NCBI GenBank assembly: GCA_037447655.1
Contig: JBBHKE010001613.1
Span: 62,001-126,000, forward strand
From: Zygnema cylindricum
Lineage: Eukaryota > Streptophyta > Zygnematophyceae > Zygnematales > Zygnemataceae
DNA: 64,000 nucleotides
Direction of reading: 5' to 3'
Shown here in pieces: positions 46,170 to 64,000 of this stretch. Position 1 is the first letter of the stretch. Every line of letters begins with the position of its first letter. The position numbers were made by a program, and so were the translations under genes. Under the pieces are notes generated by a model. It searched no databases. It saw only the letters and a program-made list of their open reading frames with translations, and was not told the origin of the DNA.

Positions 46170-46304
46170 ATGGATTATGAGGAAATTGTACGAGGAGAGG
46201 AAGATGGGAGACAGATTTTTGATGAGGAGGTAGAAGACATTCAAAATGTAAAAGAATTAGAAAAATTACAAAAAATTAAGGAAGAATGCAAACATTTTAA
46301 AGGG
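46170..46304 (+). other. Truncated ORF start of unknown nature
   Basis: ATG 46170 opens a charged helical peptide (MDYEEIVRGEEDGRQIFDEE, then Lys/Glu-rich) before running into antisense G2 gag sequence at about 46305. The amino acid pattern looks protein-like, so it may be the start of a gene or transposon ORF cut by G2, but 45 codons is too short for a firm call. Confidence 0.3.
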
Positions 46305-47324
46305 TATTTGCACCTAGCACTCCAAAAATCGTTGCGTATACTCCAACACGGAGGTTCATTGCTTCAAAATCGCGATCTTATCCCTTGCAGCTTTAACCGT
46401 ATTGACGGGTTGCCAAGAGTCACGGAGGAGTTGAATGAAAAAGGCCCAAACAGACGGTATCTCATCGTTTTCTACCATTGTCCTCCACAATGCTCCCGCT
46501 GCCCCTTTTAGAAGACCACCCGCAAAATGAATCTACTCACGATCCGACAGGCTAGGGAAATTCTCAAGGTAATTCGCGATGGAGAATAGCCACGCATCAA
46601 GATTATTGTGTTTGGTCGGGTCAAACTCATCGGGAAGTCTTAACTTCAGTCTCCTTAAGTCTCTCTCTATGCCTCCATGAAGTCGTTCACCAAGACGAGA
46701 TTCCAAGGTTTCGACGGTGTTACTTAGTTGAGCATTCTGTAATCTGACGTTTTCCAACTCCCGAAGAACTTGCGCTAACATTTCCGTGGTAGATACGCCG
46801 TGTTCTCCCATGTTGTCGAGTCACGAGGGATAGCTTCGATACCAATGTAAAAGGAACAAAATACCTTAATGCACAGCGGAAAGCTCCAAGGATCTCCCCG
46901 TAGCAACAGCATGAGTACACAACACTCACAGATAAAGGCCAAGCTTTATTAATCGGGAGGGAGATTACAAGTTGACATTTCACTGCAAAGGTCTGCTCCA
47001 ATAGTCTATTTTTTGACTACGTCTGCTCCACTATTTAAACTAACTAGTTGCTAGTCAACCTAATATCGTACAACTGTACACGTGGACCTTCACGGTCAAC
47101 CGATATCTATCCAAAATATCCTTCTATAACTATTCAGTTAAATCTACATTCTAAGGCGTTGCTACACTACCAAATTGCGTCGCTCTGCTGCGCTACGCTA
47201 TTCAACTAAGTTGCTATGCTGCTATGTTGCGCCAGATTGGAATCACTACTGCGCTGCTCTACAACCGCAACTATAGCAGCCTAGTTTCTAGCCACTAAGC
47301 ACTTAACCGTGTAACCCTGTTAGA
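46305..47324 (-). mobile_element. Chromovirus G2, 5' end only (LTR, primer site, gag start)
   Basis: Same family as G1. LTR 46846-47324 (TGTAAAAGGAAC to CCTGTTAGA), primer site TGGTATCGAAGC at 46833-46844, gag from ATG 46811 (MGEHGVSTTEMLAQVLREL, then KLRLPDEFDPTKHNNLDAWL). Gag is in frame for 92 codons, then TAG replaces a Lys codon of G1. Everything after gag residue about 170 is missing at 46305. Confidence 0.85.
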
Positions 47325-49443
47325 CCATCCCTTCACAAGCCTCTCCCTCTTCCTCTCTCGCGCTCCACTCCATCTCCTCAACTAGAGGTTGGAAAATTTC
47401 AGGAGGAGCTCTGGTTTTTGCCGCAAAAAAAGTGGTAATGGGCCACATATTTTCTCAAAATAGCCACAGCTATTGGTCAACTATAAATGTGAAGCAACAA
47501 AAAAAAGATGCAAGAACAAAGGTAGACGCAAAGAGAGAGAAAAGAGTACCATTCTTGGAGTTATTTACGAGTATATATAGGAAGGAGAGGGAAGCTCTTG
47601 TGAAAAATGGAGGGAAAACATTCGCCAAAGTTTGAACATTCAAAATATTAAATCAAATATTACGTTCCGTAGTCAAATATTTCGATTAGCGGGAAATTTT
47701 AAAAATTTGCGTCAGTTTTCAGCGTGGGAGTACGAACGTGGCTGGCAATGTTCGTTTTTCATGAAAGAGGCGTTGTAAAACATGGCAGCTCTTTGAATGT
47801 ACCGGTCTTTCTTGGAAAGGCAGCGGGCAAGACAGGCGTGGTTTTTTGCATTGTTAAAATCCCATAATGTTTGCGGGGATGAAAATTTGGACACGTGTAA
47901 TTTTGGGCGACCAATCACATTACGTGATTGATCAGTTGGTTGATAAGTATGTATTTTTTCGTTCATTTTAGTTTCAACGTTTACTCTAATACAGGACAAC
48001 ATTGACGTTAATACAGGTCACACGTCTGAAAGACAAACAAGAGAACACCCTTATTACAATTAATACACATATTAACATACTTAACTCTAATAAAACTACC
48101 CAAAAGTGACGCTATTAGAATACATAAACCATGGACGAACGGAACAACGTACATGCGTCTAACTTACATGAAGAAACGGCGAGGCGCAATAGCCATTCTG
48201 TTAATGTTAAACAGGAAAACACTAAAATTAAATTTTACGTTTTGCGGTATAGCTTTGACACATAACCGCCGTAAATTAGGCTGACCGGTACGGATACTTA
48301 ATTTGGCGACGACGTACATTTTTTAATATTTTATACGGATACATATATTAATCTAGACAATTGTACGGATAATGTTCCATTTTTGTTGTTCCCAAATTAG
48401 CGTAAACGCCGAAATTAACATAAACTTTTTTTTTTAACTTTCAAAATCTTAATTAGCGTCAATGATTGTATATTTTCTTCAACTCTATTTAAACTTTGAC
48501 ACTACTAACGATTCGCGGTGTAGTACAGTAGCGTGTCCCACACGCCGTAATCAGGTAAAGTTCAGTACAGTACTGTACTATTCGTACGCACGTCATCTCA
48601 TTGGTCCAAATTAGGTTATCGCGAGCGACCGCGGCATCGAAACTCGAATAAGCTCAGGCCACGGAAATAATCCTCGAGCGAGCCTTCGTTTCCTGCAAGT
48701 AAACGGCACGTTCCTCCCGTCAACTCAGCAAATTAATTTGTCTTGATCGCCGTTACTACACATGACACTTTAACGGGTGCTTGCCGTTACAAATTAATGT
48801 GAGTTTGGCACTAAATGAATAAAAAGGGAACTCTGTCGAAAGCCTGAAATCAACTTTTTATTACAGAGTTGTTTGGCACTAAATGACAAAAACGGGAACT
48901 TCTGTCGAAAGCCTGAAATCGACTTTTGTCACAGTTGTTTTATGGTGCCCGCCCGGCAATTTTGCCCGGGAGAACTATCAGAGGATACGTGTGAACAGGT
49001 GGCGTTACCGGATACTATCCAACGCATCAAATGGATATTTCCGCTACGCGTCAAAAAGTAGTTTAGTGCATTTTCCCCGCTCTTCTCCGTGACCTCTACT
49101 AAAAGAGAAGCTGGCAATTTGTACGATTCACACGTGCCTTGTACTTCATTATTAAATGCACCGGCAATATGCCTAACGTATTAAATTTGTCGTTTTCCAA
49201 TCAGCCACCTCTGACGCGCTGTAGGCCTGTACTTCAATATTAAACTTGCAGGACTGACTACGTTGTCGTAATGCAAGGGGACAAACCAATACGATTGTTC
49301 TGTTTTGGAATCGGCCGATTGAACATTTCCAACGACTGGGAGCATTTTGTGGAGTGACGACATACCCAGTCTGTTTTTTTCACGTCCTACCCCAAATAAG
49401 CTTCACCCAGTACCGACAAAAGTCCAAACAATTTTACTGTGCT
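47325..49443. other. Gene-free stretch with short repeats
   Basis: No supported coding region. It contains the tandem repeat 48803-48938, an AACGATTCGCGGTGTA motif at about 48509-48524, and a TGTACTTCAWTATTAAA motif repeated near 49139 and 49226. Confidence 0.45.
48803..48938. repeat. Two tandem 68-bp repeats
   Basis: GTTTGGCACTAAATGA ... GAAAGCCTGAAATC ... occurs at 48803 and again at 48871, with small differences. Confidence 0.88.
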
Positions 49444-49446
49444 TTA

Positions 49447-50395
49447 GGGTACGTCCCCATGTAATCGGTACTTTGATAAAGTATTTTGGACTATAGTGAA
49501 GATTCGCCGTACTACTTTGAAGAGCGTCCCAATGTGCGAAAATGAAATCGGAACTTTGACATGTGACGGTTGTAGACGTAGGTACAACTTGTGACGATTG
49601 AAGGCGACTGCGAAACTTCCGACGATTGGTGACGCCAACAAAAATAGCGACAGTGGTAGACGTCTAGATTTTTATGAAATTGCAAATGTTTAGGGTTTGG
49701 TGACGTTGTGACGTCACGCTCACTTGTGACAACGTCGACGTCACGGATTCAAGAACTTTCCGCCATGGTTTCTCGATTTCGCTTTTTCTACTTTTCTCAC
49801 TCGATTTTCCATTAAATAAAAACCTAAAAAATTTCAAAAAATATATTTTTTGAAGATCTTTCATTTTATACCAATATTGTCGTATCTCATTCTAAAAAGT
49901 GTGAGATACAAGCTATAGTGTGAGAGGGAGAGAGGAGAGGCGCCGACGGCGAAAAATTATGCAAAGGACCCATGAATGCAAGTGGAAGTCCGAGACCCCT
50001 GCAAATTTTTTTCCGTACATAGCACGTGACGTGCGCGGAGAAAAATAGCGAGGACTCTCCCTCGTCCAAAAAATTTACAAATCGTGTGGCGCGTGCGTGG
50101 TACGCTTTTCATTCGCTGTTTGGGCGGTACTTGAACTAAAATCACCTCCTCGAGGTGATTTTGGATGAAGTTTTTTTTTGGGCTGGATTCTCTTGCCCGG
50201 GGGTCTAAAAGGGGAAAACGCCAAAATGCGTTCACATAACGACAAACAGGTCGTACATCCAAAGTATGAATTGACGTTCACTTTACTTTGGTAAAAATGA
50301 ATTTCTCGTACGGCTAAAGTTTTTTTCAAAGTTCCCTGAATATTAGGGCAAAAAGACAGAGAAAAGTATGTACTTTAACACATGGGGACGTACCC
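49447..50395. mobile_element. PIF/Harbinger-like MITE (M1), TSD TTA
   Basis: 949 bp, ends GGGTACGTCCCCATGT / ACATGGGGACGTACCC, flanked by TTA (49444-49446, 50396-50398). It has no coding frame. Its middle is shared in inverted orientation with 42508-43503, and its ends resemble those of M2. Confidence 0.82.
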
Positions 50396-50980
50396 TTAGG
50401 TCTGCGGCCCATTGGCGGCTTTTTTTTCACAAGACGATTTGCAGCGTGCGATGACCTGGCAAACTAGAACCCCCATAGTTCAGTGATTGGGATAGCCGCC
50501 GGAAATCGGTTGGGCCTCTTATTTTTTTACGCGTGTAATATGCGGGATAAACTAGAGCTTGGAATACGAAAGCTGCCAGTGAAAAGTTAAAAAAACGTTT
50601 TTAAGTGGTCGAATGAAGGCAATTTGATTCACCCAATTTGGGAGATTTTCCCATACCAAAAAAGGTGAGGCCGTGAGACGCGTAAAAGAGCAGGAAAACA
50701 ACGTTTTTTCAAAATACTTATGTTCTTCCCGTTCTTCTATTTCATTTTATTTAAATCTGTCACGTGGCAAAACGGACGACCAGCCGATCGGCATAAAGTG
50801 GCCATTCGCGCAAATCGACTGCGAAATGCACCACTGTATTTTAGAACCCAATGGGCCGAAGATATGTATTTTTCAGCGCCTGTTCTGACGTCATATTTAC
50901 TGATGGTGACGCAGGAGAAGAACGCGTCTTTCTACTATGGCGGTACACCGCGAATCGTTATTAGGGTCTAAGGTTTTTTT

Positions 50981-51810
50981 TAGTGTTGGGTATCGGGTAG
51001 ATTCATATCGCGATAATTTCGATATTCGATATATCGAATATCGATCGAGGAGGATCCTCGATATATCATACCGAGACCAACATAAATTATCGTGATATAT
51101 ATCGCGATATATAGTATTTTTTAAATCTTTTATTTTTATTTTTTTATATAATATGTTATTCTAGCGAAAAAGTCAAATTGTCTAATACGCCACGTACGCC
51201 GGGATTTTCGTTCCGTGACTTAAAGGTAGACGGCGCAAAATGTAACCGACAAAAAAGTACTAATTCTAAAATTCTAATAATTAATTATTTGGGGTATGGT
51301 TACACGAGGAGGACTGTAATAGTACGGACAGCAAAATTTATGTATTACAGAGGTCTCGGGTACATCGCGTATCTTTTGTCAAAAAGTTTTACATACGTGT
51401 TCTGATATGAGTGGTTTCACGTAAGCTGACTACCAAATCTCAAAAATCATCGAATATCTGGAAACCGACCTTTTTCGTCTGGAAAATCGTACTTGCGTAT
51501 GATGTACGTGTACTTCACAAGTGTACCTCGTCAATGTACCTCAGAGATCTCCTTCACTCTGCTGACTTTCAGGAAAAAACCGTATTTCTTTCCGGCAAAG
51601 ATTTTACAGTCACTTTGTCCGAAGTCACGAGACTTTGAAAACCTGTGGGATTTTATTTATTTTTAGCTTCGATATATTGACGATACGATATATCGGCGAT
51701 ATATTGGGATAATTTGAAATTTGATATATTGAAGCGATATATCGATTATCGGGTACCTGAAATTCGATATATATCGAATATCGGCAATGGGTCCTCGATA
51801 CCCAACACTA
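50981..51810. mobile_element. hAT-like non-autonomous element, TSD GTTTTTTT
   Basis: 830 bp, inverted ends TAGTGTTGGGTATCG / CGATACCCAACACTA, 8-bp flanks GTTTTTTT at 50973-50980 and 51811-51818. Subterminal regions at both ends are packed with TATCG/CGATA palindromes (ATATCGCGATA, TCGATATATCGA). The 8-bp duplication suggests hAT; the T-run makes it weaker evidence than usual. No transposase. Confidence 0.75.
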
Positions 51811-51860
51811 GTTTTTTTTCTCCACTTAAAACATATTTTCCGTATGATTATATACATTAA

Positions 51861-52556
51861 GGGCGTGTCCCCATGTAACCGATATTTTGAAACATTATTT
51901 TGGAATTTAGCGCTGATTTTACGGTGTACTTTTCAAAGTGTGCCTATGTGAATCGTTACTTGCGCGTTCGTTATTTTGAATATGTGGCAGCTGTACACGT
52001 CGCCAATACTTGCGAAACCCAAATTGCTGACATTTGTAGACGCCAACGGTCTCGGAACAAACTGCGGACATTTGTACGCCGCAAAGAGCTCTTGACATAC
52101 TGGGACAATTGTCGACGCCAGCTGTCATTTGTTGACGCCCACACGTGAACGACATAAGCAATCGCCTACGTCTACAAAATGACATTTGTAGACGCCCACA
52201 AGTGGACAACATAAGCAAACGGATAAACAATTTTTTTGTCGTGTATTCTCCCAACTGCAAAAAAACAAATGAAAACTTTTGACGCGTGCAACCCAAGATT
52301 TATATTCGTCAATAGGGTAGTATTTTGATTAAAAGCAGATCACGATTTGATTTCATTGCAAGTGTGAAGATGAGCTGGAAGTGGGTCGCGATGATAATAC
52401 TGCCAAATCGCCGTACCTTTCAAGTTCCAAGATGACGCAAAATGTATTTGAGTTTTTGCCCATTTTTCGTATGGCGTAATATTTTCAAGTAGGAAGTCCC
52501 ATTTTCTGTGTAAACGACGGAAAAAAATCCTTACTTGAACACATGGGGACACGCCC
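51861..52556. mobile_element. PIF/Harbinger-like MITE (M2), TSD TAA
   Basis: 696 bp with ends GGGCGTGTCCCCATGT / ACATGGGGACACGCCC and TAA on both sides (51858-51860, 52557-52559). No coding frame. Related to M3. Confidence 0.85.
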
Positions 52557-52896
52557 TAATATATGTATCCTTACAAAATATTAGAAATCGTACGCTGTCA
52601 CGAATTTAAAATATCCATACATGCCATACTAGTTTACGTGTCAGACTAATCCCGTTTTTTCGAGCGCACGTTCCTATGCGTGCGCGTCTGATTTAATTCA
52701 TTTTTTGTACATTTTCACTTGAAAAGGTACATTTATGTACGATCCGGCATCGACCGTACACCGCACTATTTAAATTTTACTGTACTTTCGGGCTTTACGC
52801 TATTTTGTACGGTACCTTAATTAACGTCAAGGAAAAATTTAAACCATGTATCCCATTTGAGGGAAATAATCTAAAATTTAAGAACCCAAATTAGTG

Positions 52897-52957
52897 ACTT
52901 TGACACTAATAACGATTCGCGGTGTACAGTACACCGCCAATCGCTATTAGAGTCAAG
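52897..52957. repeat. Imperfect palindrome of a dispersed motif
   Basis: GACTTTGACACTAATAACG... reads into its near reverse complement ...CTATTAGAGTCAAGG around the centre GGTGTACAGTACACC. Half-units recur near 48497, 50945 (inverted) and 53108. Confidence 0.8.
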
Positions 52958-55640
52958 GATTAAATAGCGTCAAAAAATAATTATCGTTATTGATTCTTAT
53001 TTAGTGCTTGAGACGTGGCAAATTATGGTCCACGTCCTTAAATAGCGTTATTAAATCTATTTCATGTTTTGGGGTCAAAATTTAGGGGCACTGTATTAGC
53101 GTTATATACTCTAATAGCGATTGGCTGTGTACTGTACGGCCCTTGGAAAAGTCGACAAACATTCAAAACAGCGGCGTATACATGCTTAGGTGTGCCTACG
53201 GGCAATGATAATACAAATTTCAGTTGTGGTCTTTGTTTTCTCGGGGTAAAATCGTCATTGTACGGAGGATCCCTTAATTCTGTCGGGTTGCATTGATGAT
53301 AGCCATAACGGACTTTATTGGTCAGCTTTTTGTTTTTTCTCGAACGACGGGCTTTTCGGTACAAATGGCCACTAACTGTTGGACAATCTTTGTTGTTATC
53401 TGTTTTGTTTGTTTGTGAAGTCTCAACCCTAAAACGCTGTTTTTATGAACAAATATCTATGCACCTTCAAATAGTACAAAAAGCTAAATTCGTGCTTTGC
53501 CTAAAAATTCGTGGTTTAATTCTGCAAAAGTTAAAATAGAGGCTGAAACGCACAGCGTCGGAATCAGGATACAAATCCTAATTAACTGGGAGGTTCTTGT
53601 TTTATTCTTTACCCCATTTTAGCAGTATAATAGGGATTACATGAAAGACCAAACAGATACTCTCATGGACCTCAAATGCGCGAACAAGATTTAGCGCGCT
53701 TAATTAAAATGACTTTGAGTGCATAAGAACTTCCGAAATCCGGAACTCGACATTTAAAACAACTGCACAGCTTGAGAGCGACCCAATAGCTTCAAAACAA
53801 CTAATCCGTTAATAAATCCGATTTGAGCGACGTAGAAAAGACATTTAAATGTCAAAGGCAACCTTGTAAAGGTGTCAATATCGTACTACTCCTTGTTACA
53901 CAATAATTCTATATGTTTGATAGGATTATATTCTTCTCACGTTTAATAAATTACTCGTTTCTAACTATGATCTCAACTACTTTCCCCTCTATGTAAGGTG
54001 GTGTTGTGATAACTTTAAATAAGTAAGAACCTCGACAACATTTTCTATTGATGCCCTGCGCCCCCTCAATTTTAATTAGTGCAAACTTTTACATTCCTTT
54101 GTGTAAAAGCCCGATAGCTCTACCCTAAAAAATAAAAAAGATAACCACAATTTTTTCTCTGAGAGGAATCATGATGCTTGAGGATCCGTTCACTTTTTGC
54201 ATCAAGAACCAAAATGGTACGCCCTCGTATCTTAATGAGAAGACTAAATACGTCTTAAAAATATACTAGACTACAATCATTTAACCACGAAGATAATACG
54301 ATTGACAATGACTTATGTTGTTGAACAATTATATTTTTCATAATGACAAAAAAAAACGAGGAAAAAATATATAAATAAAATGGTGGGAATCGATAAGACA
54401 TTTAATGTTTTCGTGATGCGATCTGACAACGTCAATGTCACGTGTCAATTTAGATGTGAAGTCCCAATACTCATTTAATTCAAACGTGGTGATGCGGTTC
54501 AAATGTTGTCGATTTAATATTGATCAATAAATCATTTCGGTACGCAACAAAAAAACATAAATCCTTATCAAAATAGAGATTTTGTCCCAATCGATATCAA
54601 TTTTTTTTTAGACTTTTGGAATGTTGTTCTTACACGGGCTAAAATATAGCAGTGGGTACGAAAAAATATAATCGTGACTACAAGCATAAACAAGACTGTC
54701 AACTGTGGTATACTAACCACAGCTACACCAACCTTAATCATTATAGTTAGTGTGTTATTATAAACACATAATTAAGTAGTGTGTTATCCTAAACACTTTA
54801 TTATGATTTAGTATTGAATTACTTTTTTCAATGTAATAAATATTAACGGTTGCCCCTATTTAAAGTTAGTGATTTAGTAGTGTTAACACGATAACAAAAT
54901 TAATAAAAAAAAATCATTGGGCAGCTTTGGTTCGTTTTGAGCAACTTGTTCGATTTTAATGGAGCAAGGGCGAAAGCCCATTTTATTGAACTACAAGTTT
55001 TATTACACAACTGTGAAGTCTACTATGTTGGGTTAAAAAAACATTTCTTGAAGGTCCGTAATATGACCTGCCTCAATTAGTTTACTATGGGGAATTTTCC
55101 ATTCGAAACATGTTTTAAATATGCTACCTTGTGGTATACCTCAAATTGAAATAAAATGTAACCAAATGTTACCAGTTTTTTTGGCGAGGCACTTAACGTA
55201 TAGCGTACGGAAAACGTGTCGGAGCCCAAACATGTGAAAATTAAGCTAACAAGTACGCCAACAGTGTTAGTAAAGCGTTGTTACTATATTGGAATTTTGG
55301 GTTTGATGTAGAGTCCCAAATTTTACACGTATTAAAATACGTTCTCAATTTATGAAACTTAAACTCCAGACGAGTTTAAAACTCTCTGTGTTTTACTGCA
55401 CACATGAACTAGAAAACAAATGGCAAGACCACATGTAATTGTGAAGTAAAAATAAACTCTACGTATCCGAGCGTACGGTGCACATGAAGTACATGTACTG
55501 TAGTTATTTTCAAAATTTAAATCCTATTTGGGCCCAAAAATGTGAAATCTAAATTAAAATGTTAAAACCTTACAAAAATTATTGATATATATATGTATAT
55601 ATATATATGTATATATATACATGTGCACATATATACTTAT
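52958..55640. other. AT-rich gene-free stretch
   Basis: No supported gene, RNA or complete transposon. ORFs near 53.1-53.5 kb lack recognisable features. An AT microsatellite (TATATA/TGTATA) lies at about 55587-55640, directly left of a solo LTR. Confidence 0.5.
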
Positions 55641-56666
55641 TGTAATTTTGTATCCCCCATTGGATTACAACAATTCCTTCATAATATGAAGCCTCTAGTT
55701 AATTTTCAATGGCTCCCTTGTTCCTAAAACTGCTGCCACCCCGGCAGGCAAAGTTTAAGGATGACTACACCCCTGTGTAGTCTAAACTACCCTGAGTCCA
55801 CATACAAAAAAAAACAAAAAAAAATCTTAAAAGGCCCTACCAGACAATTAATTATCAAGAGGCAAAGATGCCTATTTATACATAAGCTCTATGGGAGAGA
55901 GGCGGCTACCTACCAAATTGACTAAGTCCTAAACCCCACTCTAAACCCCCTTGTACTGTTGTACAACACCAATCACATAATTGTACTGTACACGAAGGTA
56001 CTGGCCCCGTGGTACCTTCTATACGGTCAAGGTACGACATAGCCATGGTGGGGAGGTTTGTCACTTTAAGACTCGTCTTGATGCTTTCCGGTGACTCCGC
56101 ATTTCAATTACGTTGTGCCACGTATCATCCTGTGACATAATGTCCATAAACCGCCAAGAAGGCCATTCCGTGATGTCGCCTTAAATAATAACCGTCTGAT
56201 GCAAACCGACTTTTAATGTTCGCCGTTAAAAACAAATCCGATTCATTTGTTTAGTGCGATACCGGGCATACGAAATTTGTCCTGATTCTATGTGATATTT
56301 TTTGGACACCTAGTTAATCGGTGTAATTTGCGTGTATCTCTTTAAGTAGCTATCTAACCCTATATATCTCAGCATAGTTCCTAGACTATAAGACAAGGCG
56401 GTTGGATATTCCGGCGAACCGTTGGGACTAGGATCAATTTATAGCTGGTCCGTAATCTTTTTGGTACAGTCTTCTTAGACTGTCCACTGTCTCCCCTTGG
56501 TTGTTCAAGCAACCTTGGATCTATCTCTCTCTCTCTCCGGTCATCAGTGAGTACAACAAGTGTGGGGATCCGAGAGAGAGTGGTTAGACCCCAACTGCCT
56601 TTAAAACCTTTTTGTTTATAGAAAGAATGACCTATAAAATACATAAAGAAAACACATATTTCAACA
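55641..56666 (-). mobile_element. Solo family B-type LTR, TSD CTTAT
   Basis: TGTAATTTTGTATCCCCC to ATTTCAACA on the + strand, 1026 bp, flanked by CTTAT at 55636-55640 and 56667-56671. Shared blocks: CACCCCTGTGTAGTC, CTATGGGAGAGAGGCGGCTACC, CAGTGAGTACAACAAGTGTGG. It lies about 1 kb upstream of the kinase gene. Confidence 0.92.
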
Positions 56667-56671
56667 CTTAT

Positions 56672-57600
56672 CTCTTGTGCAAACTGTTTACAGCCGGCAT
56701 ACATTAAAATCATGTATTTTAAGACTAAAGAAAGCACAGACTTAAAATTATAGCTCAAAGGTTTTAACAATTTTACTAATTTTTGGGGAAAGAAGAAAAA
56801 TAACAATAACAGAAATGATTCAGAATATTAAACAGTAACTTGCCAACTAAAGTAGCGCATACATTTAAAGTACTCATTCTAAAACTTTAATTAAAAGAAA
56901 CTGAGTCTAACCATCGGAAAAGGTTTCCACCGGGTGTTAAAACGTTCAGACTGCCACTCAATGTTTTATCCTTTTGTGGGTTTCAGTTTTAGCCGCGCAC
57001 TGACGTCACATATTAGTTCCATGTACGGAAAATATCCCTTTCTTTGCAGTAGAGGCCAAAAATACAGGTATACCTATAATTTTTCCGACTGTTCACACGG
57101 TTCATTCCTGTTCTGTAAACATTGCTGACGCGAGTGCGAATCTCAAAAACGTCGGCAGCCAAAAGTTAAATTTCTGACAAATTGTAATTAACTACCCCAG
57201 TTAACCGAAGGCGCAATATTGCAATACCGAGGATAGCGACGAAACTGTCCGGTACAGTACTGTAGTTCCACGACAGCACTGTTCTCCTTGATTAACGGTC
57301 GAAACGTACGTCATGTTGGTTCAAAGTCAATTTATTACAAAGTACGAACTGTAACATATGCCCATCACTATTGGTTCTCCCTCGTGTAAACATCACTAGC
57401 CGTCCGGTTTTTGACTCCTTAATGGAAGCCAGCATATAGATTTTTGTCGTCATCGTACTTTTTTGTCCTTTTGGATACCACCTTTTTAGTTCTCCCTGTT
57501 GGTTCTCTCCTTGTTGCCCCATTTCCCATGCGTGACGTGACGCACAATCCACGTCTCCAATATTTTCCGCTAACGTCACTGTCCAAGAACCATTCTACGT
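56672..57600. other. Upstream region of the kinase gene
   Basis: No ORF or TATA box that I can support. A GTACAGTACTGTA palindrome lies near 57252-57264. The 5' UTR or promoter of the downstream gene should be in the right half. Confidence 0.4.
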
Positions 57601-57780
57601 GTGCTTTCCCCACTCCCTCGCTCTTCTTATCCGCCCCCTCCCTCTAAATCGTGCCTTCTTACCGCCCGCCTCCCTCTCCTTCTCTTCCTCCCCTTCTCCC
57701 TCTCCCTCTCCCCTTTCCCCTCTCCCTCTCCCCCTCCCTCTCCCCCCCCTCCTCTGTCTCCTCTAACTCCAAGTCGCTCT
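57601..57780 (+). promoter_or_regulatory. Pyrimidine-rich leader before the kinase start codon
   Basis: A dense CTCCCTCTCC tract ending about 25 bp before ATG 57807. It is open in the gene's frame (a Pro/Ser/Leu-rich sequence) but has no in-frame ATG, so it is best read as 5' UTR. An upstream exon carrying the true start cannot be excluded. Confidence 0.5.
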
Positions 57781-57806
57781 CCTCCAGTCCGTATGACGCC
57801 AGTGTG

Positions 57807-63978
<6,172 letters not shown>

Positions 63979-64000
63979 GTGAGAATTTTCTTCATGTGTG

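Noticed and set aside
53069-53539. Small protein genes in 53.0-53.5 kb
   Set aside because: Short overlapping ORFs on both strands without domain, signal or codon-pattern support.
57651-57806. Coding start of the kinase at 57651 giving a Pro/Leu/Ser-rich N-terminus
   Set aside because: The codon at 57651 is GTG; the first in-frame ATG is 57807, and the upstream part is a CT simple repeat that looks like 5' UTR.

Overview
This is eukaryotic nuclear DNA, and most of it is retrotransposon. The only host gene I recognise starts near 57.8 kb. It is a multi-exon gene with GT-AG introns, encoding a PAS-domain histidine kinase of the hybrid-kinase type, and it runs off the right edge. Plant-like Ty1/copia elements, a chromodomain Ty3/gypsy element, a PHD-like finger on a second gypsy-type integrase, and pyrimidine-rich introns suggest a green-lineage alga, possibly a streptophyte. 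That placement is an inference of low certainty.

Layout. (1) 1-5.2 kb: copia element C, + strand, entering from the left; one frame is open end to end except for about six in-frame stops, and its 3' LTR follows. (2) 5.2-12.0 kb: a CT-rich host stretch split by copia element A1 (5877-11422, minus strand, 5-bp target duplication CCAGC). (3) 12.0-17.6 kb: fragments of several elements: an LTR, primer site and gag start (D) up to a 10-N gap; a gypsy-type integrase ending in a PHD-like finger; two 264-bp direct repeats; a piece of copia family B and a B-type LTR. (4) 17.6-42.3 kb: a nested stack. Copia A2 carries a solo LTR and is cut by copia B1; B1's 5' LTR is cut by chromovirus G1; G1 carries an intact-bordered copia B2 (TSD TTTTG), a 514-bp TRIM element and a solo B-type LTR (TSD GTACC). 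A second N gap closes the stack. (5) 42.3-56.7 kb: AT-rich, apparently gene-free DNA with non-autonomous DNA transposons (PIF/Harbinger-like with TTA/TAA duplications and one hAT-like with an 8-bp duplication), a truncated gypsy 5' end (G2) and a solo B-type LTR (TSD CTTAT). (6) 57.6-64.0 kb: the histidine kinase gene.

No element polyprotein is free of lesions. Most stops look like C-to-T or G-to-A changes, and several catalytic motifs are damaged. The most unusual observations are: copia primer sites matching the internal anticodon region of initiator tRNA-Met (half-tRNA priming as in Drosophila copia); a TRIM whose LTRs contain a folded tRNA-like sequence with Pol III A and B boxes; family A LTRs that appear to end TA...TA rather than TG...CA; an extra reading frame downstream of the chromodomain in G1; and the PHD-like finger after an integrase. 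Target duplications, primer sites and polypurine tracts were read by eye, so exact boundaries should be confirmed by alignment.
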